From the NCBI RefSeq assembly GCF_022179325.1, contig NZ_BPQQ01000010.1:1-64000 (forward strand): 64,000 nucleotides of DNA, read 5' to 3'. The position numbers and the translations under genes were made by a program. The first letter of the stretch is position 1, and every line of letters starts with the position of its first letter. A model generated the notes under the pieces. The model did no database searches and was not told the DNA's origin. It saw nothing but the letters and a program-made list of their open reading frames with translations. The stretch comes from Methylobacterium isbiliense (lineage in GTDB: Bacteria; Pseudomonadota; Alphaproteobacteria; Rhizobiales; Beijerinckiaceae). Shown in pieces: positions 8,808 through 17,848 of this stretch.

Positions 8808-9620
8808 ATGACCGTTTCCATGACGCCCGCGCCTACGACGGCGCCCGAGCCTGCGACAGCGCCCGTGCCCCTCCGGCTCGGCATGCTGACACCGTCCTCC
8901 AACACCGTGCTCGAACCCGTGCTCGCGCGGATGACGGGGCCGAGCGCACTCAGCGTCCATTACAGCCGCTTCCGCGTCACCGAGATCTCGCTCTCGCAGC
9001 AGGGGCTCGGGCAGTTCGCCCTCGACGGCATGCTGCAGGCGGCGGAGCTGCTCGCCCATGCCAAGGTCGACGTCATCGCCTGGAACGGCACCTCGGCCGG
9101 CTGGCTCGGCTTCCCGCAGGACGAGGAGCTCTGCGCCCGCATCACCGCCGCCACCGGCATCCCGGCCACGAGCTCGGTCCTGGCCTTCCGGGATGCCTTC
9201 CGGAGCCTCGGGATCGGGCGGGTCGGGCTCGTCACGCCCTACACCGCGGACGTGCAGCGGCGGATCATGGCAAACTGGGCGGAGGCCGGCTTCCCGTGCA
9301 CGGCGGAGCGGCACCTGAACCTCTCCGACAACTTCTCCTTCGCCGGGACCGCCGAGACGGTGATCGCCGACATGGTCCGTCAGGTCGCGGCGGAGGGGTG
9401 CGACGCGGCGGCGATCGTGTGCACCAACATGCGCGGGGCCGCGGTCGCGCCGGGGCTCGAACGGGATCTCGGCATCCCGGTGATCGATTCGGTCGCGGTG
9501 ACGCTCTGGGCGAGTCTGCGCCGGATCGGCGCCGGGACGGGCGCCTTCGCCGGGTGGGGCCGGATCTTCGCCCTCCCGACCGCCGCCCCCGCGCACCGCA
9601 CCGGCAGGGCCGTCGCGTGA
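8808..9620 (+). CDS. Asp/Glu racemase-superfamily protein, arylmalonate-decarboxylase-like
   Basis: A 270-residue, cofactor-independent enzyme. The start GMLTPSSNTVLEP is typical of the maleate isomerase/arylmalonate decarboxylase branch. At the first active-site position it has G94-T95-S96 (WNGTS) where maleate isomerases have a cysteine. Y145 (TPYTAD) and C205 (VCTNMRG) are present. Gly-Thr-Ser plus Tyr and a single Cys is the arrangement I recall for Bordetella arylmalonate decarboxylase, so a decarboxylase is more likely than an isomerase. Residues 1-20 are a low-complexity Pro/Thr/Ala lead, and a later start is possible. Its stop overlaps the next gene. Confidence 0.75.
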   Translation: MTVSMTPAPTTAPEPATAPVPLRLGMLTPSSNTVLEPVLARMTGPSALSVHYSRFRVTEISLSQQGLGQFALDGMLQAAELLAHAKVDVIAWNGTSAGWLGFPQDEELCARITAATGIPATSSVLAFRDAFRSLGIGRVGLVTPYTADVQRRIMANWAEAGFPCTAERHLNLSDNFSFAGTAETVIADMVRQVAAEGCDAAAIVCTNMRGAAVAPGLERDLGIPVIDSVAVTLWASLRRIGAGTGAFAGWGRIFALPTAAPAHRTGRAVA

Positions 9621-10384
9621 CCGGCGCGCGCATCCTGCTCCTCAATCCGAACACCTCCGCCGAGATGACGGAGCGGATGCTGGAGGCGGGCCGGGCGGTG
9701 GCGGCGCGGGACACGGATCTGGTGCCGCTCACGGCCGTGCGCGGCGTGCCCTACATCGCGACGCGGGCCGAGGCACAGATCGGCGGCGCGATCGCCCTCG
9801 AGATGCTGGCCGAGCACCATCGCCGCGTCGACGCGGCCATCATCGCGGCCTTCGGCGATCCGGGCCTGTTCGGGGCCCGGGAGCTGTTCGACATCCCGGT
9901 CGTCGGGCTCGCCGAGGCCGCCATGCTGACCGCCTGCATGCTCGGGCGCCGGTTCGCCATCGTCAGCTTCGCCCGCGCGCTCGGCCCCTGGTACGAGGAA
10001 TGCGTGGCGATGCACGGGCTCACCGGCCGCTGCGCCGGAATCCGCCTGCTCGACTCGCCCTTCCGGGAGGTGACCGCGGTGCAGGAGGAGAAGGAGGATC
10101 GTCTCGTCCGGCTGGCCAACGAGGCCGTCCAGCGGGACGAGGCCGACGTCGTGATCCTGGCCGGAGCGCCGCTGTCGGGTCTCGCCGCCAAGGTGGCCCA
10201 CCGCATCCCGGTGCCGGTGGTCGATCAGGTGGCGGCCGCCGTGAAGCAGGCCGAGGCGCTCGCCGCGCTCCGGCCGCGCAAGGCGACCGAAGGCACGTTC
10301 CGACGCCCGCCCGCCAAGCGCGTGACCGGTCTGCCGGCCGCCCTCGCCGCCCGCATCACCCATGCGGACGACGTCGAGGCCTGA
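9617..10384 (+). CDS. Hydantoin racemase-like protein lacking both catalytic cysteines
   Basis: A 255-residue member of the hydantoin/allantoin racemase branch of the Asp/Glu racemase superfamily, opening with ILLLNPNTSAEMT. The GTG start overlaps the previous stop (GTGA). Active racemases in this branch use two cysteines, in ACFGDPG-like and GCAG-like motifs. Here the first motif reads IIAAFGDPG, with Ala at residue 78, and the second reads ILAGAPLSG around residues 181-188 with no cysteine. Two-base racemisation is therefore unlikely and another reaction or a regulatory role is possible. It closes the rightward operon, and 258 bp of empty sequence follows. Confidence 0.8.
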   Translation: MTGARILLLNPNTSAEMTERMLEAGRAVAARDTDLVPLTAVRGVPYIATRAEAQIGGAIALEMLAEHHRRVDAAIIAAFGDPGLFGARELFDIPVVGLAEAAMLTACMLGRRFAIVSFARALGPWYEECVAMHGLTGRCAGIRLLDSPFREVTAVQEEKEDRLVRLANEAVQRDEADVVILAGAPLSGLAAKVAHRIPVPVVDQVAAAVKQAEALAALRPRKATEGTFRRPPAKRVTGLPAALAARITHADDVEA

Positions 10385-10642
10385 CGCCGAGGCCGGCTCC
10401 AGGCGCAGGCGGCGCGGCCGTGGACTGCGAAGCCCCCGGAGAACAGGCCGATCCCACCGAAACCGGCATGCCGCACCGGCCGATCATCCTCCCCCGACGC
10501 CGGGAACGGCCGGCGTCGTGCGACGTCGGCTCGTGCGGTCTGCGCCCGTCGGGGCTCGATCCCCGAGTGTCGGCGAGGGAGGATCACCTATCCTGTCCGC
10601 GACCCCTGGACCGGCCCGCGTGCGGCGCCACGGCGGCCGGGC

Positions 10643-11599
10643 TCAGGCGGCGAGGTGGCGGGCGAGGGCGGCCGGGTCGACGTTGCCGCCCGACAGGATG
10701 ATCCCGACCCGCCGGCCGGCCACCGGCACCGCGCCCGCGAAGGCGGCCGCGGCCGCGAGGCACCCGGTCGGCTCGACCACCAGCTTCATGCGCTCGATGA
10801 AGAAGCGCATCGCCGCCACGAGCTGCGCATCGGTTGCCGTGACGATGCCGGCGGCCTCCCGGCGGATGATCGGGAAGGTGTGCGCGCCGAGATGCGTGGT
10901 CAGCGCCCCGTCGGCGATCGAGACCGGGACCGGGATGCGCACGACCTCGCCCCTGGCCAGCGACATCTGGCCGTCGTTGCCCGCCTCCGGCTCGACGCCG
11001 TAGACCGCGGCCTCGGGCGAGAGGGCGCGCGCGGCCAGAAGCGAGCCCGCGAGCAGGCCTCCGCCGCCGAGGCAAACGAGGATCATGTCGAGCGGGCCGG
11101 TCTCCTCGACGAGTTCCATCACCGCGGTGCCCTGGCCGGCGATCACGTCCGGGTGGTCGTAGGGCGGGATCAGCGTCAGGCCGCGCGCCTCGGCGAGGCC
11201 GCGGCTCACCGCCTCGCGGTCCTCCGTGTAGCGGTCGTACAGGACGATCTCGGCGCCGTAGCCGCGGGTGGCCGCGACCTTGATGGCGGGCGCGTCGTGC
11301 GGCATCACGATCACGGTCGGCGCGCCCTGGAGCGCGCCCGCATAGGCGATGGCCTGGGCGTGGTTGCCCGACGAGAAGGCGATGACGCCGCGGCGGCGCT
11401 CGGCCTCCCCCAGCGCCGCGATGGCGTTGTAGGCGCCCCGGAACTTGAAGGCGCCGCCGCGCTGAAGTGCCTCGGCCTTGAAGAACAGGCGCCCGCCCGT
11501 GCGGGCATCCGCCGTGCGCGAGGTGAGCACCGGCGTGCGGTGGGCCACCCCCCGGAGGCGGCCGGCCGCCGCCTCCACGTCCGCGAAGGTGACGCTCAT
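10643..11599 (-). CDS. Threonine ammonia-lyase / serine racemase-like PLP enzyme
   Basis: A 318-residue fold-type II pyridoxal-phosphate enzyme. The PLP lysine is in FKFRGAYNA, the phosphate-binding loop is SSGNHAQ followed later by GGGGLLAG, and the C-terminal SGGN interacts with the pyridine ring. The length matches catabolic threonine dehydratases without an ACT regulatory domain, and serine racemases. The start codon shares one base with the stop of the upstream enoyl-CoA hydratase gene (TGATG), so both are translated together. Threonine deamination to 2-oxobutyrate is the likely reaction, but serine or 3-hydroxyaspartate substrates cannot be excluded. Confidence 0.85.
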   Translation of the reverse strand: MSVTFADVEAAAGRLRGVAHRTPVLTSRTADARTGGRLFFKAEALQRGGAFKFRGAYNAIAALGEAERRRGVIAFSSGNHAQAIAYAGALQGAPTVIVMPHDAPAIKVAATRGYGAEIVLYDRYTEDREAVSRGLAEARGLTLIPPYDHPDVIAGQGTAVMELVEETGPLDMILVCLGGGGLLAGSLLAARALSPEAAVYGVEPEAGNDGQMSLARGEVVRIPVPVSIADGALTTHLGAHTFPIIRREAAGIVTATDAQLVAAMRFFIERMKLVVEPTGCLAAAAAFAGAVPVAGRRVGIILSGGNVDPAALARHLAA

Positions 11600-12372
11600 C
11601 AGCGGTGCTCGAAGCGCGGCTTGCGCTTCTCCAGGAAGGCGGCCATGCCCTCCTTCTGATCGGCCGTGGCGAAGAGCCCGTAGAAGACCCGGCGCTCGAA
11701 GCGCACGCCCTCGTCCAGGGTGGTCTCGAAGGCGCGGTCGACGCATTCCTTGGCCACCATGACCACCGGCAGCGACATCGCCGCGATGGTCTCGGCGGTT
11801 TTCCAGGCCTCGTCGAGGAGGTCGGCGGCCGGCACCACCCGGGCGACGAGGCCGGCGCGCTCGGCCTCGGCCGCATCCATCATCCGCCCGGTGAGGCACA
11901 GCTCCATCGCCTTCGCCTTGCCGACCGCGCGGGTGAGGCGCTGCGTCCCGCCCGCGCCGGGGATCACCCCGAGCTTGATCTCGGGCTGGCCGAACTTCGC
12001 GGTGTCGGCGGCCAGGATGAAGTCGCACATCATGGCGAGCTCGCAGCCGCCGCCGAGCGCGTAGCCGGCCACCGCGGCGATGATCGGCTTGCGCCGCCGC
12101 CCGACCCTGTCCCATTCGCCGAACGGATCGGCCATGTAGAATTCCGGGTGGGTGCGCTCGCGCATCTCGGCGATGTCCGCGCCGGCCGCGAAGGCCTTGT
12201 CCGAACCCGTGATGACGATGCAGCCGATGCCCTCGTCGCGGTCGAACCCGTCGAGCGCCGCGTTGAGTTCGGCGATCAGCGCGTTGCAGAGCGCGTTGAG
12301 CTGGGCGGGCCGGTGCAGCGTGACGAGGGCGACCCGCCCCCGCGTCTCGACCCGGATGTTCTCGTAGGCCAC
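11599..12372 (-). CDS. Enoyl-CoA hydratase
   Basis: A crotonase-fold enzyme of 257 residues that hydrates 2-enoyl-CoA in fatty-acid or amino-acid degradation. The oxyanion-hole segments are AFAAGADI and [11 protein letters not shown], and both catalytic glutamates are present, in GGGCE and in [15 protein letters not shown]. The sequence is close to mitochondrial-type short-chain hydratases. It is coupled by a one-base overlap to the threonine dehydratase-like gene, an uncommon pair that may link branched-chain or propionyl-CoA metabolism. Confidence 0.92.
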   Translation of the reverse strand: MAYENIRVETRGRVALVTLHRPAQLNALCNALIAELNAALDGFDRDEGIGCIVITGSDKAFAAGADIAEMRERTHPEFYMADPFGEWDRVGRRRKPIIAAVAGYALGGGCELAMMCDFILAADTAKFGQPEIKLGVIPGAGGTQRLTRAVGKAKAMELCLTGRMMDAAEAERAGLVARVVPAADLLDEAWKTAETIAAMSLPVVMVAKECVDRAFETTLDEGVRFERRVFYGLFATADQKEGMAAFLEKRKPRFEHR

Positions 12373-12461
12373 CGTCGATCCTCCCGATTCTGCGCCTCCT
12401 CGCTAGAAGAGGCGGCGCGGTTCGGCAAGGCGCCGGCGAGGCCTCGGCAAGGCTGCGGCGG

Positions 12462-13211
12462 TCAGGCGGGAGGCGGGGGGTCGGGCGCCTCGACCACGTG
12501 CTGGCGCTGGAGCTGCAGGGCGACGAACCAGCACAGCGAGGCCCAGGCCGCGCCGACGCACCAGCCGGCCAGCACGTCGCTCGGCCAGTGCACGCCGAGA
12601 TAGATCCGGCTGATCCCGACGAGAAGCGTCGTGACCACGCCGAGGGTCAGCACGAAGGCCTTCACGCGCCGCCCGCGCGAGATGCGCGCGAGCAGGATCG
12701 CGAGCGTCAGGTAGGCGATGGCCGACAGCATGGCGTGGCCGCTCGGGAAGCTCGCCGTGAAGGTCTCCATCCCGTGCGGCACGAGGTCCGGCCGCGGGCG
12801 CCGGTAGAACATCTTGAGCACCGTCGAGAGCACCTCGCCGCCGCCCACCGCCACCACCACGAACAGCGCGGCGTTCCGGCGCGCCGTCATCACGAGGTAG
12901 AGCACCACGCAGGCGGTGACGTAGACGATGCCGAACACGCTGCCGAACGCCGTGATGTCCCGCATCGTCTCGGGCAGCCAGGCCGGGCCGATCGGCTGGG
13001 CGAGGTCGCCCGGGCGGCGCAGCGCCAGCAGCAGCCTCTCGTCCAGCCCCTTGGTGTCGCCCTCCGCCACCTGACCGGCGAGCGAGAAGAAGCCGAACCC
13101 GAACAGGCTCACGGCGAGCAGCGAGACGAGCGGGCCGAGCTCGTTCAGCCGCAGCCGGCGCCACAGGGCGGTGGCTTGGGGAGGTAGGGGAAGGCGGACG
13201 AGCCGGTTCAT
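12462..13211 (-). CDS. PAP2-family membrane phosphatase
   Basis: An integral membrane lipid phosphatase of 249 residues with about six hydrophobic segments. The three PAP2 motifs are intact: KMFYRRPRP, PSGH within SFPSGHAML, and SRIYLGVHWPSD containing the catalytic histidine. Likely substrates are phosphatidic acid or undecaprenyl pyrophosphate. Its start overlaps the stop of the upstream RNA-ligase-like gene (ATGA). Confidence 0.9.
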   Translation of the reverse strand: MNRLVRLPLPPQATALWRRLRLNELGPLVSLLAVSLFGFGFFSLAGQVAEGDTKGLDERLLLALRRPGDLAQPIGPAWLPETMRDITAFGSVFGIVYVTACVVLYLVMTARRNAALFVVVAVGGGEVLSTVLKMFYRRPRPDLVPHGMETFTASFPSGHAMLSAIAYLTLAILLARISRGRRVKAFVLTLGVVTTLLVGISRIYLGVHWPSDVLAGWCVGAAWASLCWFVALQLQRQHVVEAPDPPPPA

Positions 13212-13726
13212 GCGCTGGCGGTTCCTGCGAACGCGAAACGCCCCCGCGCCTCCCAGGGTCCGCCGAGATAGCGCCAGAGCAGGAGGCCCGTGGCGGCGAA
13301 GCGGAACGGCACGAAGGCCTCCTGCAGCCGAGCGTGCAGCGCCCGCGCGGTTTCGGGCGCGACCTTGTTCTGGATCGTCACGTGCGGGCGGAAGCCCTGG
13401 CGGTCCTGGGGCGTGAGCCAGGGCGCGAAGGCCTGCGCGAGCCGTCCGCGCAGGGCTGCGACCGCGGGGGCGTCGAGGATGTAGGCGACCCCGCGCCCGG
13501 TGAAGCGCAGGCCCGTGACGGCGACGTCGGGCGGCGCCTGCGCCCGCACGAGGGCCGCAATCGTCTCGACGATGCCGCGCTCCTCCTCTCCCGGCAGGTG
13601 GTGGAACAGGGTGACGTGGGCCGGAATCCGGTTCAGCGCGGGCGGGAAATGCGCGCGGCGCTCTGCGTCGAAGCGCGCGGAGGCGGCCTCGTCCATCGCC
13701 AGGGTGAGGATCAGGGGATCGGGCAT
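13208..13726 (-). CDS. 2H phosphoesterase / 2'-5' RNA ligase family protein
   Basis: A 172-residue protein with the two HxT motifs that define the 2H superfamily, HVTLFHH near residue 38 and HVTIQNK near residue 117. Members act on cyclic phosphodiesters of RNA or nucleotides. I start at the methionine in MPDPLIL because homologous proteins begin with a similar strand; an ATG twelve codons upstream is possible and neither has a strong ribosome site. It is translationally coupled to the PAP2 gene. Confidence 0.8.
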   Translation of the reverse strand: MPDPLILTLAMDEAASARFDAERRAHFPPALNRIPAHVTLFHHLPGEEERGIVETIAALVRAQAPPDVAVTGLRFTGRGVAYILDAPAVAALRGRLAQAFAPWLTPQDRQGFRPHVTIQNKVAPETARALHARLQEAFVPFRFAATGLLLWRYLGGPWEARGRFAFAGTASA

Positions 13727-13807
13727 CCGCTGCGAGATGGGGCGGGCGCCCCGCTTGTCCATCCGGCCACGCTGTTCAGCCGGGCGGGAGGGCGTTACAC
13801 GCGCCCC

Positions 13808-14752
13808 ATGACGAAGAGAGACGGCGACCTCGTCCATGTCGGGCAGGACGGGTGGCTTTTCCTGACCGGCGGCACCAACGCCGTGCTCCGGCAGTACCGC
13901 CCATCGCTTGCCGGGGCGTGGCGCCTGCGGCGGTGGCGGCGGCTGATCGAGCGGCGCACCGCCCGGGCAGCGGGGCTCGGCATCCGCCACCTGCACGTCG
14001 TGGTGCCGGAGAAGCTGAGCATCTACGACCACAAGCTCGACGGCCTGCGCCTCGATCCCGCCCGCGCGCCCGCCCGGCGCCTCGGCGCCCTGATGGCCCG
14101 CTCCTCCGCCGCGGGCGCCTGGATCGATCTCGTCGGGCCGCTGCGGGCGGCGCGCGAGGCCGATCCGCCGCTCTACCGGCGCACCGACACCCACTGGAGC
14201 CCGGAGGGCTGCCTGCTGTGCTTCCACGCCATCATGCGGGCGCTCGGCGCCGTGCCGCCGCCGGACCTCGCCGGGCGCCCCTCCGCCTGCCACGAGTCGG
14301 TGCTCGACCTCGGGATGAAGCTCGATCCGTCGCCCCGCGAGAGCGTGCGCTTCTTCGAGTTCCGCCGGGACGCCGCCCGGGTGCAGGCCAACGCCCTCGT
14401 GGAGACGTTCGAGGCGGAAGGCCGCCTGATGGACCTGCATGTCGGGGCCAACGTGGTCTATCGCAACGAGAACCCGGCCGCCGACCCGCGCACCCTGGTG
14501 CTGTTCGGCGATTCCTGCGCGCATTTCGACACGTTCTTCCTCACCGGCCTCCTCGCCGAGAGCTTTCGCGAGGTGCATTTCGTCTGGTCGTCGAGCCTCG
14601 ACTGGGACTACGTCGCCCGCGTGCGCCCGCACCTCCTGCTGGTCGAGATGGCGGAACGCTTCCTGGCGCGGCTGCCCGACGACCGCTTCGACCTCGACGC
14701 CTTCGCGCGGGCGCGCCTGGCCGCGCCGCGGGGATCCGACGCGCGGGTCTGA
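13808..14752 (+). CDS. AlgX/AlgJ-like SGNH-hydrolase-fold protein
   Basis: A 314-residue protein with the hallmarks of the alginate O-acetyltransferase AlgJ/AlgX fold: DTHWSPEG (Asp-His pair) and LFGDSCA (nucleophile serine). No signal peptide is evident; the start MTKRDGDLVHVG leads straight into DGWLFLTGG, the usual opening strand of this family. No polysaccharide genes or MBOAT acyltransferase are nearby, so its role is open; a sugar O-acetyltransferase or esterase acting on an acceptor made elsewhere is likely. It faces the RNA-ligase gene divergently with an 81-bp gap. Confidence 0.72.
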   Translation: MTKRDGDLVHVGQDGWLFLTGGTNAVLRQYRPSLAGAWRLRRWRRLIERRTARAAGLGIRHLHVVVPEKLSIYDHKLDGLRLDPARAPARRLGALMARSSAAGAWIDLVGPLRAAREADPPLYRRTDTHWSPEGCLLCFHAIMRALGAVPPPDLAGRPSACHESVLDLGMKLDPSPRESVRFFEFRRDAARVQANALVETFEAEGRLMDLHVGANVVYRNENPAADPRTLVLFGDSCAHFDTFFLTGLLAESFREVHFVWSSSLDWDYVARVRPHLLLVEMAERFLARLPDDRFDLDAFARARLAAPRGSDARV

Positions 14753-14827
14753 CGGCGATCTTCCCGGGGGCTGGCCGCGCCCCACTTCTGCGCCAGGGCG
14801 CCGCTGCGGCTGCGGGAGGAGGAACCG

Positions 14828-15814
14828 ATGGGTCTGCTCGTCGAGGGCGTGTGGCAGGACAGCTGGTACGACACCAAGGCGACCGGCGGCCGCTTCGTGC
14901 GCAAGGAGTCCGCCTTCCGCCACTGGGTGACGGCGGACGGCGCCCCCGGCCCCACCGGCCAGGGCGGCTTCCCGGCCGAGGCCGGGCGCTACCACCTCTA
15001 CGTCTCCCTCGCCTGCCCGTGGGCGCACCGCACCCTGATCGTGCGCGCCCTCAAGGGGCTGGAAGGGGCGATCGGCGTCACGGTGGTCGATCCGCAGATG
15101 GGCCGGGAGGGCTGGGTGTTCGGCGACACCCCGGGCGCCGGTCCCGACACGGTGAACGGCTGCCGGCGCCTCTACGAGGTCTATCTCAAGGCCGATCCGG
15201 CCTATACCGGCCGCGTCACCGTGCCGGTGCTGTGGGACAAGCGCCGCCACACGATCGTCTCGAACGAATCGGCCGAGATCATCCGGATGCTCAACGGCGC
15301 CTTCGCGGGCGTCGGTGCGACCGGGCCGGACCTCTGCCCGGACGACCTCGTCGCCGAGATCGACGCGCTCAACGCGCTCGTCTACGACCGGGTCAACAAC
15401 GGGGTCTACAAGGCGGGCTTCGCGACCGCGCAGGCGGCCTACGAGGAGGCCGTGACGGCGCTGTTCGCGGAACTCGACGCGCTCGACGCCCGCCTCGACC
15501 GCGGCCGCTACCTCTTCGGGGCGCGGCTCACCGAAGCCGACATCCGCCTGTTCACCACGCTGGTCCGCTTCGATCCGGTCTATGTCGGGCACTTCAAGTG
15601 CAACCTGCGCCGGATCGCCGACTACCCGAACCTCGCGCCCTACCTGCGCGACCTCTACCAGCACCCCGGCATCGGCCCGACGGTGAACCTCACGCATATC
15701 AAGCGGCACTATTACGAGAGCCACCCGACCATCAATCCGACCGGGATCGTGCCGGTGGGACCGATCCTCGACTACGACGCCCCGCACGGGCGCGCCGAGC
15801 GGTTCGGCCGATGA
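14828..15814 (+). CDS. yqjG: Glutathionyl-hydroquinone reductase (xi-class GST)
   Basis: A 328-residue cytosolic enzyme that reduces glutathionyl-hydroquinones with glutathione. The catalytic C63 lies in SLACPWAHRT, the same number as in E. coli YqjG. The thioredoxin-like half continues to about residue 155 with VPVLWDK and SNESAEI, and the helical GST half follows, ending with the family tail NPTGIVPVGP. GGAGGA precedes the ATG. The downstream VOC protein gene overlaps its stop by four bases. Confidence 0.93.
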   Translation: MGLLVEGVWQDSWYDTKATGGRFVRKESAFRHWVTADGAPGPTGQGGFPAEAGRYHLYVSLACPWAHRTLIVRALKGLEGAIGVTVVDPQMGREGWVFGDTPGAGPDTVNGCRRLYEVYLKADPAYTGRVTVPVLWDKRRHTIVSNESAEIIRMLNGAFAGVGATGPDLCPDDLVAEIDALNALVYDRVNNGVYKAGFATAQAAYEEAVTALFAELDALDARLDRGRYLFGARLTEADIRLFTTLVRFDPVYVGHFKCNLRRIADYPNLAPYLRDLYQHPGIGPTVNLTHIKRHYYESHPTINPTGIVPVGPILDYDAPHGRAERFGR

Positions 15815-16458
15815 CCCCGCCGCGCCTGCTCCTCGATCACGTCGCGATCGCGGCGAACTCCCTCGAGGCCGGCGTGGCCGCCGTGGAGGAGGCCCTCGGC
15901 GTCGCCTTCGGGCCGGGCGGGCAGCACCGGGAGATGGGCACGCACAACCGCCTCCTGCGCCTCGGCTCCGACCTCTTCCTCGAAGTCATCGCGATCGACC
16001 CCGCGGCACCCCCGCCCGGGCGCCCGCGCTGGTTCGCGTTCGACGCCGCCGGCACGGCGGCGCGCCTCGCGGCGCCGCGGCCCTGGACCTGGGTCATCCG
16101 CGCGGACGGCGACGCCGAAGCCGCGCGGGCGGCGCTGCCGCCGGCCCTCGGCCCCTTCGTGCGCGTCAGCCGCGGCGCCCTCGCGTGGCGCCTGACGGTG
16201 CCGGAGGACGGCGGCATGGCGCTCGACGGATACCTTCCGGCCTTGATCGCGTGGCCCGAGGGACCGCATCCGGCCGCGCGCATGGCCGAGGCCGGCTGCG
16301 GGCTGCGCCGCCTCACCGTCGTGCATCCGCAGGCCGAGCGGATCCGGGCGCCCCTCGCGGCGCTCCTCGACGCCGACCGGCGCGTCGCCGTGGAGACCGG
16401 CCCGCCGCATCTCGCGATCGAGATCGACACGCCACACGGGCCGCGGCGCCTCGGCTGA
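15811..16458 (+). CDS. VOC / glyoxalase-like domain protein
   Basis: A 215-residue protein starting with LLLDHVAIAANSLEAG, the metal-ligand strand of the vicinal oxygen chelate fold, followed by LGSDLFLEVIAIDP with the second-ligand glutamate. It matches the two-repeat glyoxalase-like family found in many proteobacteria whose substrates are unknown. The start overlaps the upstream stop (ATGA), so it is made together with the glutathionyl-hydroquinone reductase and may act on related quinone or thiol conjugates. Confidence 0.78.
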   Translation: MTPPRLLLDHVAIAANSLEAGVAAVEEALGVAFGPGGQHREMGTHNRLLRLGSDLFLEVIAIDPAAPPPGRPRWFAFDAAGTAARLAAPRPWTWVIRADGDAEAARAALPPALGPFVRVSRGALAWRLTVPEDGGMALDGYLPALIAWPEGPHPAARMAEAGCGLRRLTVVHPQAERIRAPLAALLDADRRVAVETGPPHLAIEIDTPHGPRRLG

Positions 16459-16461
16459 GCC

Positions 16462-17661
16462 TCAGGCCGGCGCCGGCACCTTGCGGGCCGCGGAGGACAG
16501 CACCAGCGCGCCGACGAGCGTCGAGAGCAGCGAGCCCGCCAGCACCCCGAGCTTGGTCTCGGCCTCCAGCACCGGCTGGCCCGCGAAGGCGAGCGCGCCG
16601 ATGAACAGGCTCATGGTGAAGCCGATGCCGCACAGGAGCGCCACCCCGTAGACGTGCTGCCACGTGGCGCCCGCGGGCTTCTGCGCGAGGCCGAGCCGCA
16701 CCGCGAGCCAGACGCCGCCGAACACGCCGATCTGCTTGCCGACGAAGAGGCCCGCCGCGACCCCGAGCGTGACCGGGGCGAGCAGGTCCTTCAGCCCGAG
16801 CCCGCCCACCGACACGCCCGCATTGGCGAAGCCGAAGATCGGCACGATGGCGTAGGCGACCCAGGGCTGGAGCGCGTGCTCCAGCACGTGCAGGGGCGAC
16901 GCCGCGTCGTCCGGCCGTCCGGGGCTCGGGCGCAGCGGGATCGCGAGCGCAAGCAGCACGCCCGCGATCGTGGCGTGCAGGCCGGAGCGCAGCACCAGCA
17001 GCCACAGCACGAAGCCGAGGATGAGGTAGGGGCCGAGGCGGCGCAGGCCGACCTTGTTCAGCGTGATCAGCATGGCCAGGACCGCCGCGGCGAGCCCGAG
17101 CATCGGCAGCGACAGGTCGGCCGTGTAGAACACCGCGATGATCACCACGGCGCCGAGATCGTCGAGGATCGCGAGCGCCGTGAGGAAGATCTTGAGCGAC
17201 ACCGGCACGCGCGGCCCCACCAGCGCCAGCACGCCGAGCGCGAAGGCGATGTCGGTGGCGGCCGGGATCGCCCACCCGCGCAGGGTCGCGGGCGTGTGCC
17301 AGTTCGCCGCCGCGTAGACGAGGGCGGGCGCGATCATGCCGCCCAGTGCCGCGATGCCCGGCAGCATCCGGTCCGGCCACGTGCGCAGGTTGCCGTCGAG
17401 GATCTCGCGCTTGATCTCCAGCCCCACGAGCAGGAAGAACACCGCCATCAGGCCGTCGTTGATCCAGTGCAGCAGGCTCAACGGCCCGATCTCGACATGG
17501 AGCGCGTGGGCGTAGAGGCCGCCGAGCGGCCCGTTCGCCACGATCAGGGCCAGCACGGCGCTGGCCATCAGCACCACGCCGCCCCCGGCGCTGCTGGAGA
17601 GGAGACTGCGCAGCGCCGAGAGCGGGCGCGGCCGGCGGCGGACGGGCGGGGAAGCGATCAT
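16462..17661 (-). CDS. nhaA: Na+/H+ antiporter NhaA
   Basis: A 399-residue inner-membrane antiporter that expels sodium in exchange for protons. Signature segments are [21 protein letters not shown] with the conserved Asp of helix IV, and [17 protein letters not shown] with the paired Asp residues of helix V that bind Na+. I start at MIASPPV (17661): GGGGCAGGG lies upstream and the preceding open frame is not protein-like. Its stop is three bases from the stop of the convergent VOC gene. Confidence 0.93.
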   Translation of the reverse strand: MIASPPVRRRPRPLSALRSLLSSSAGGGVVLMASAVLALIVANGPLGGLYAHALHVEIGPLSLLHWINDGLMAVFFLLVGLEIKREILDGNLRTWPDRMLPGIAALGGMIAPALVYAAANWHTPATLRGWAIPAATDIAFALGVLALVGPRVPVSLKIFLTALAILDDLGAVVIIAVFYTADLSLPMLGLAAAVLAMLITLNKVGLRRLGPYLILGFVLWLLVLRSGLHATIAGVLLALAIPLRPSPGRPDDAASPLHVLEHALQPWVAYAIVPIFGFANAGVSVGGLGLKDLLAPVTLGVAAGLFVGKQIGVFGGVWLAVRLGLAQKPAGATWQHVYGVALLCGIGFTMSLFIGALAFAGQPVLEAETKLGVLAGSLLSTLVGALVLSSAARKVPAPA

Positions 17662-17848
17662 GCCCTGCCCCTGCCAGGAAACGTGAGCTGGTTCAACGCC
17701 GCCGCCGGCCGGATGGAACGGCCGGGGCCATGCCGCAAAGTAAGACGCATAAGGAACGCACCTCGGCATGATTGTGACGAAGCAGCGTCGCGGCTGAGCT
17801 GGGGACACAAGGATTTCGAGACTCTGCGATAGGCCGCGTCCGATCCGG

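Noticed and set aside
10509-10530. GC hairpin (10-bp stem, one mismatch, 2-base loop) between the racemase-like and threonine dehydratase genes
   Set aside because: Two-base loop is too tight, there is no T-run, and it is 125 bp past the upstream stop; not strong enough to list as a terminator.
13852-16458. Long rightward frame of 868 codons, and similar long Arg/Pro-rich frames at 4402-6159, 29358-31931 and 60651-62498
   Set aside because: Composition is Arg, Pro and Gly rich with no motifs and each covers well-supported genes on the other strand or frame; they are artefacts of high GC content.
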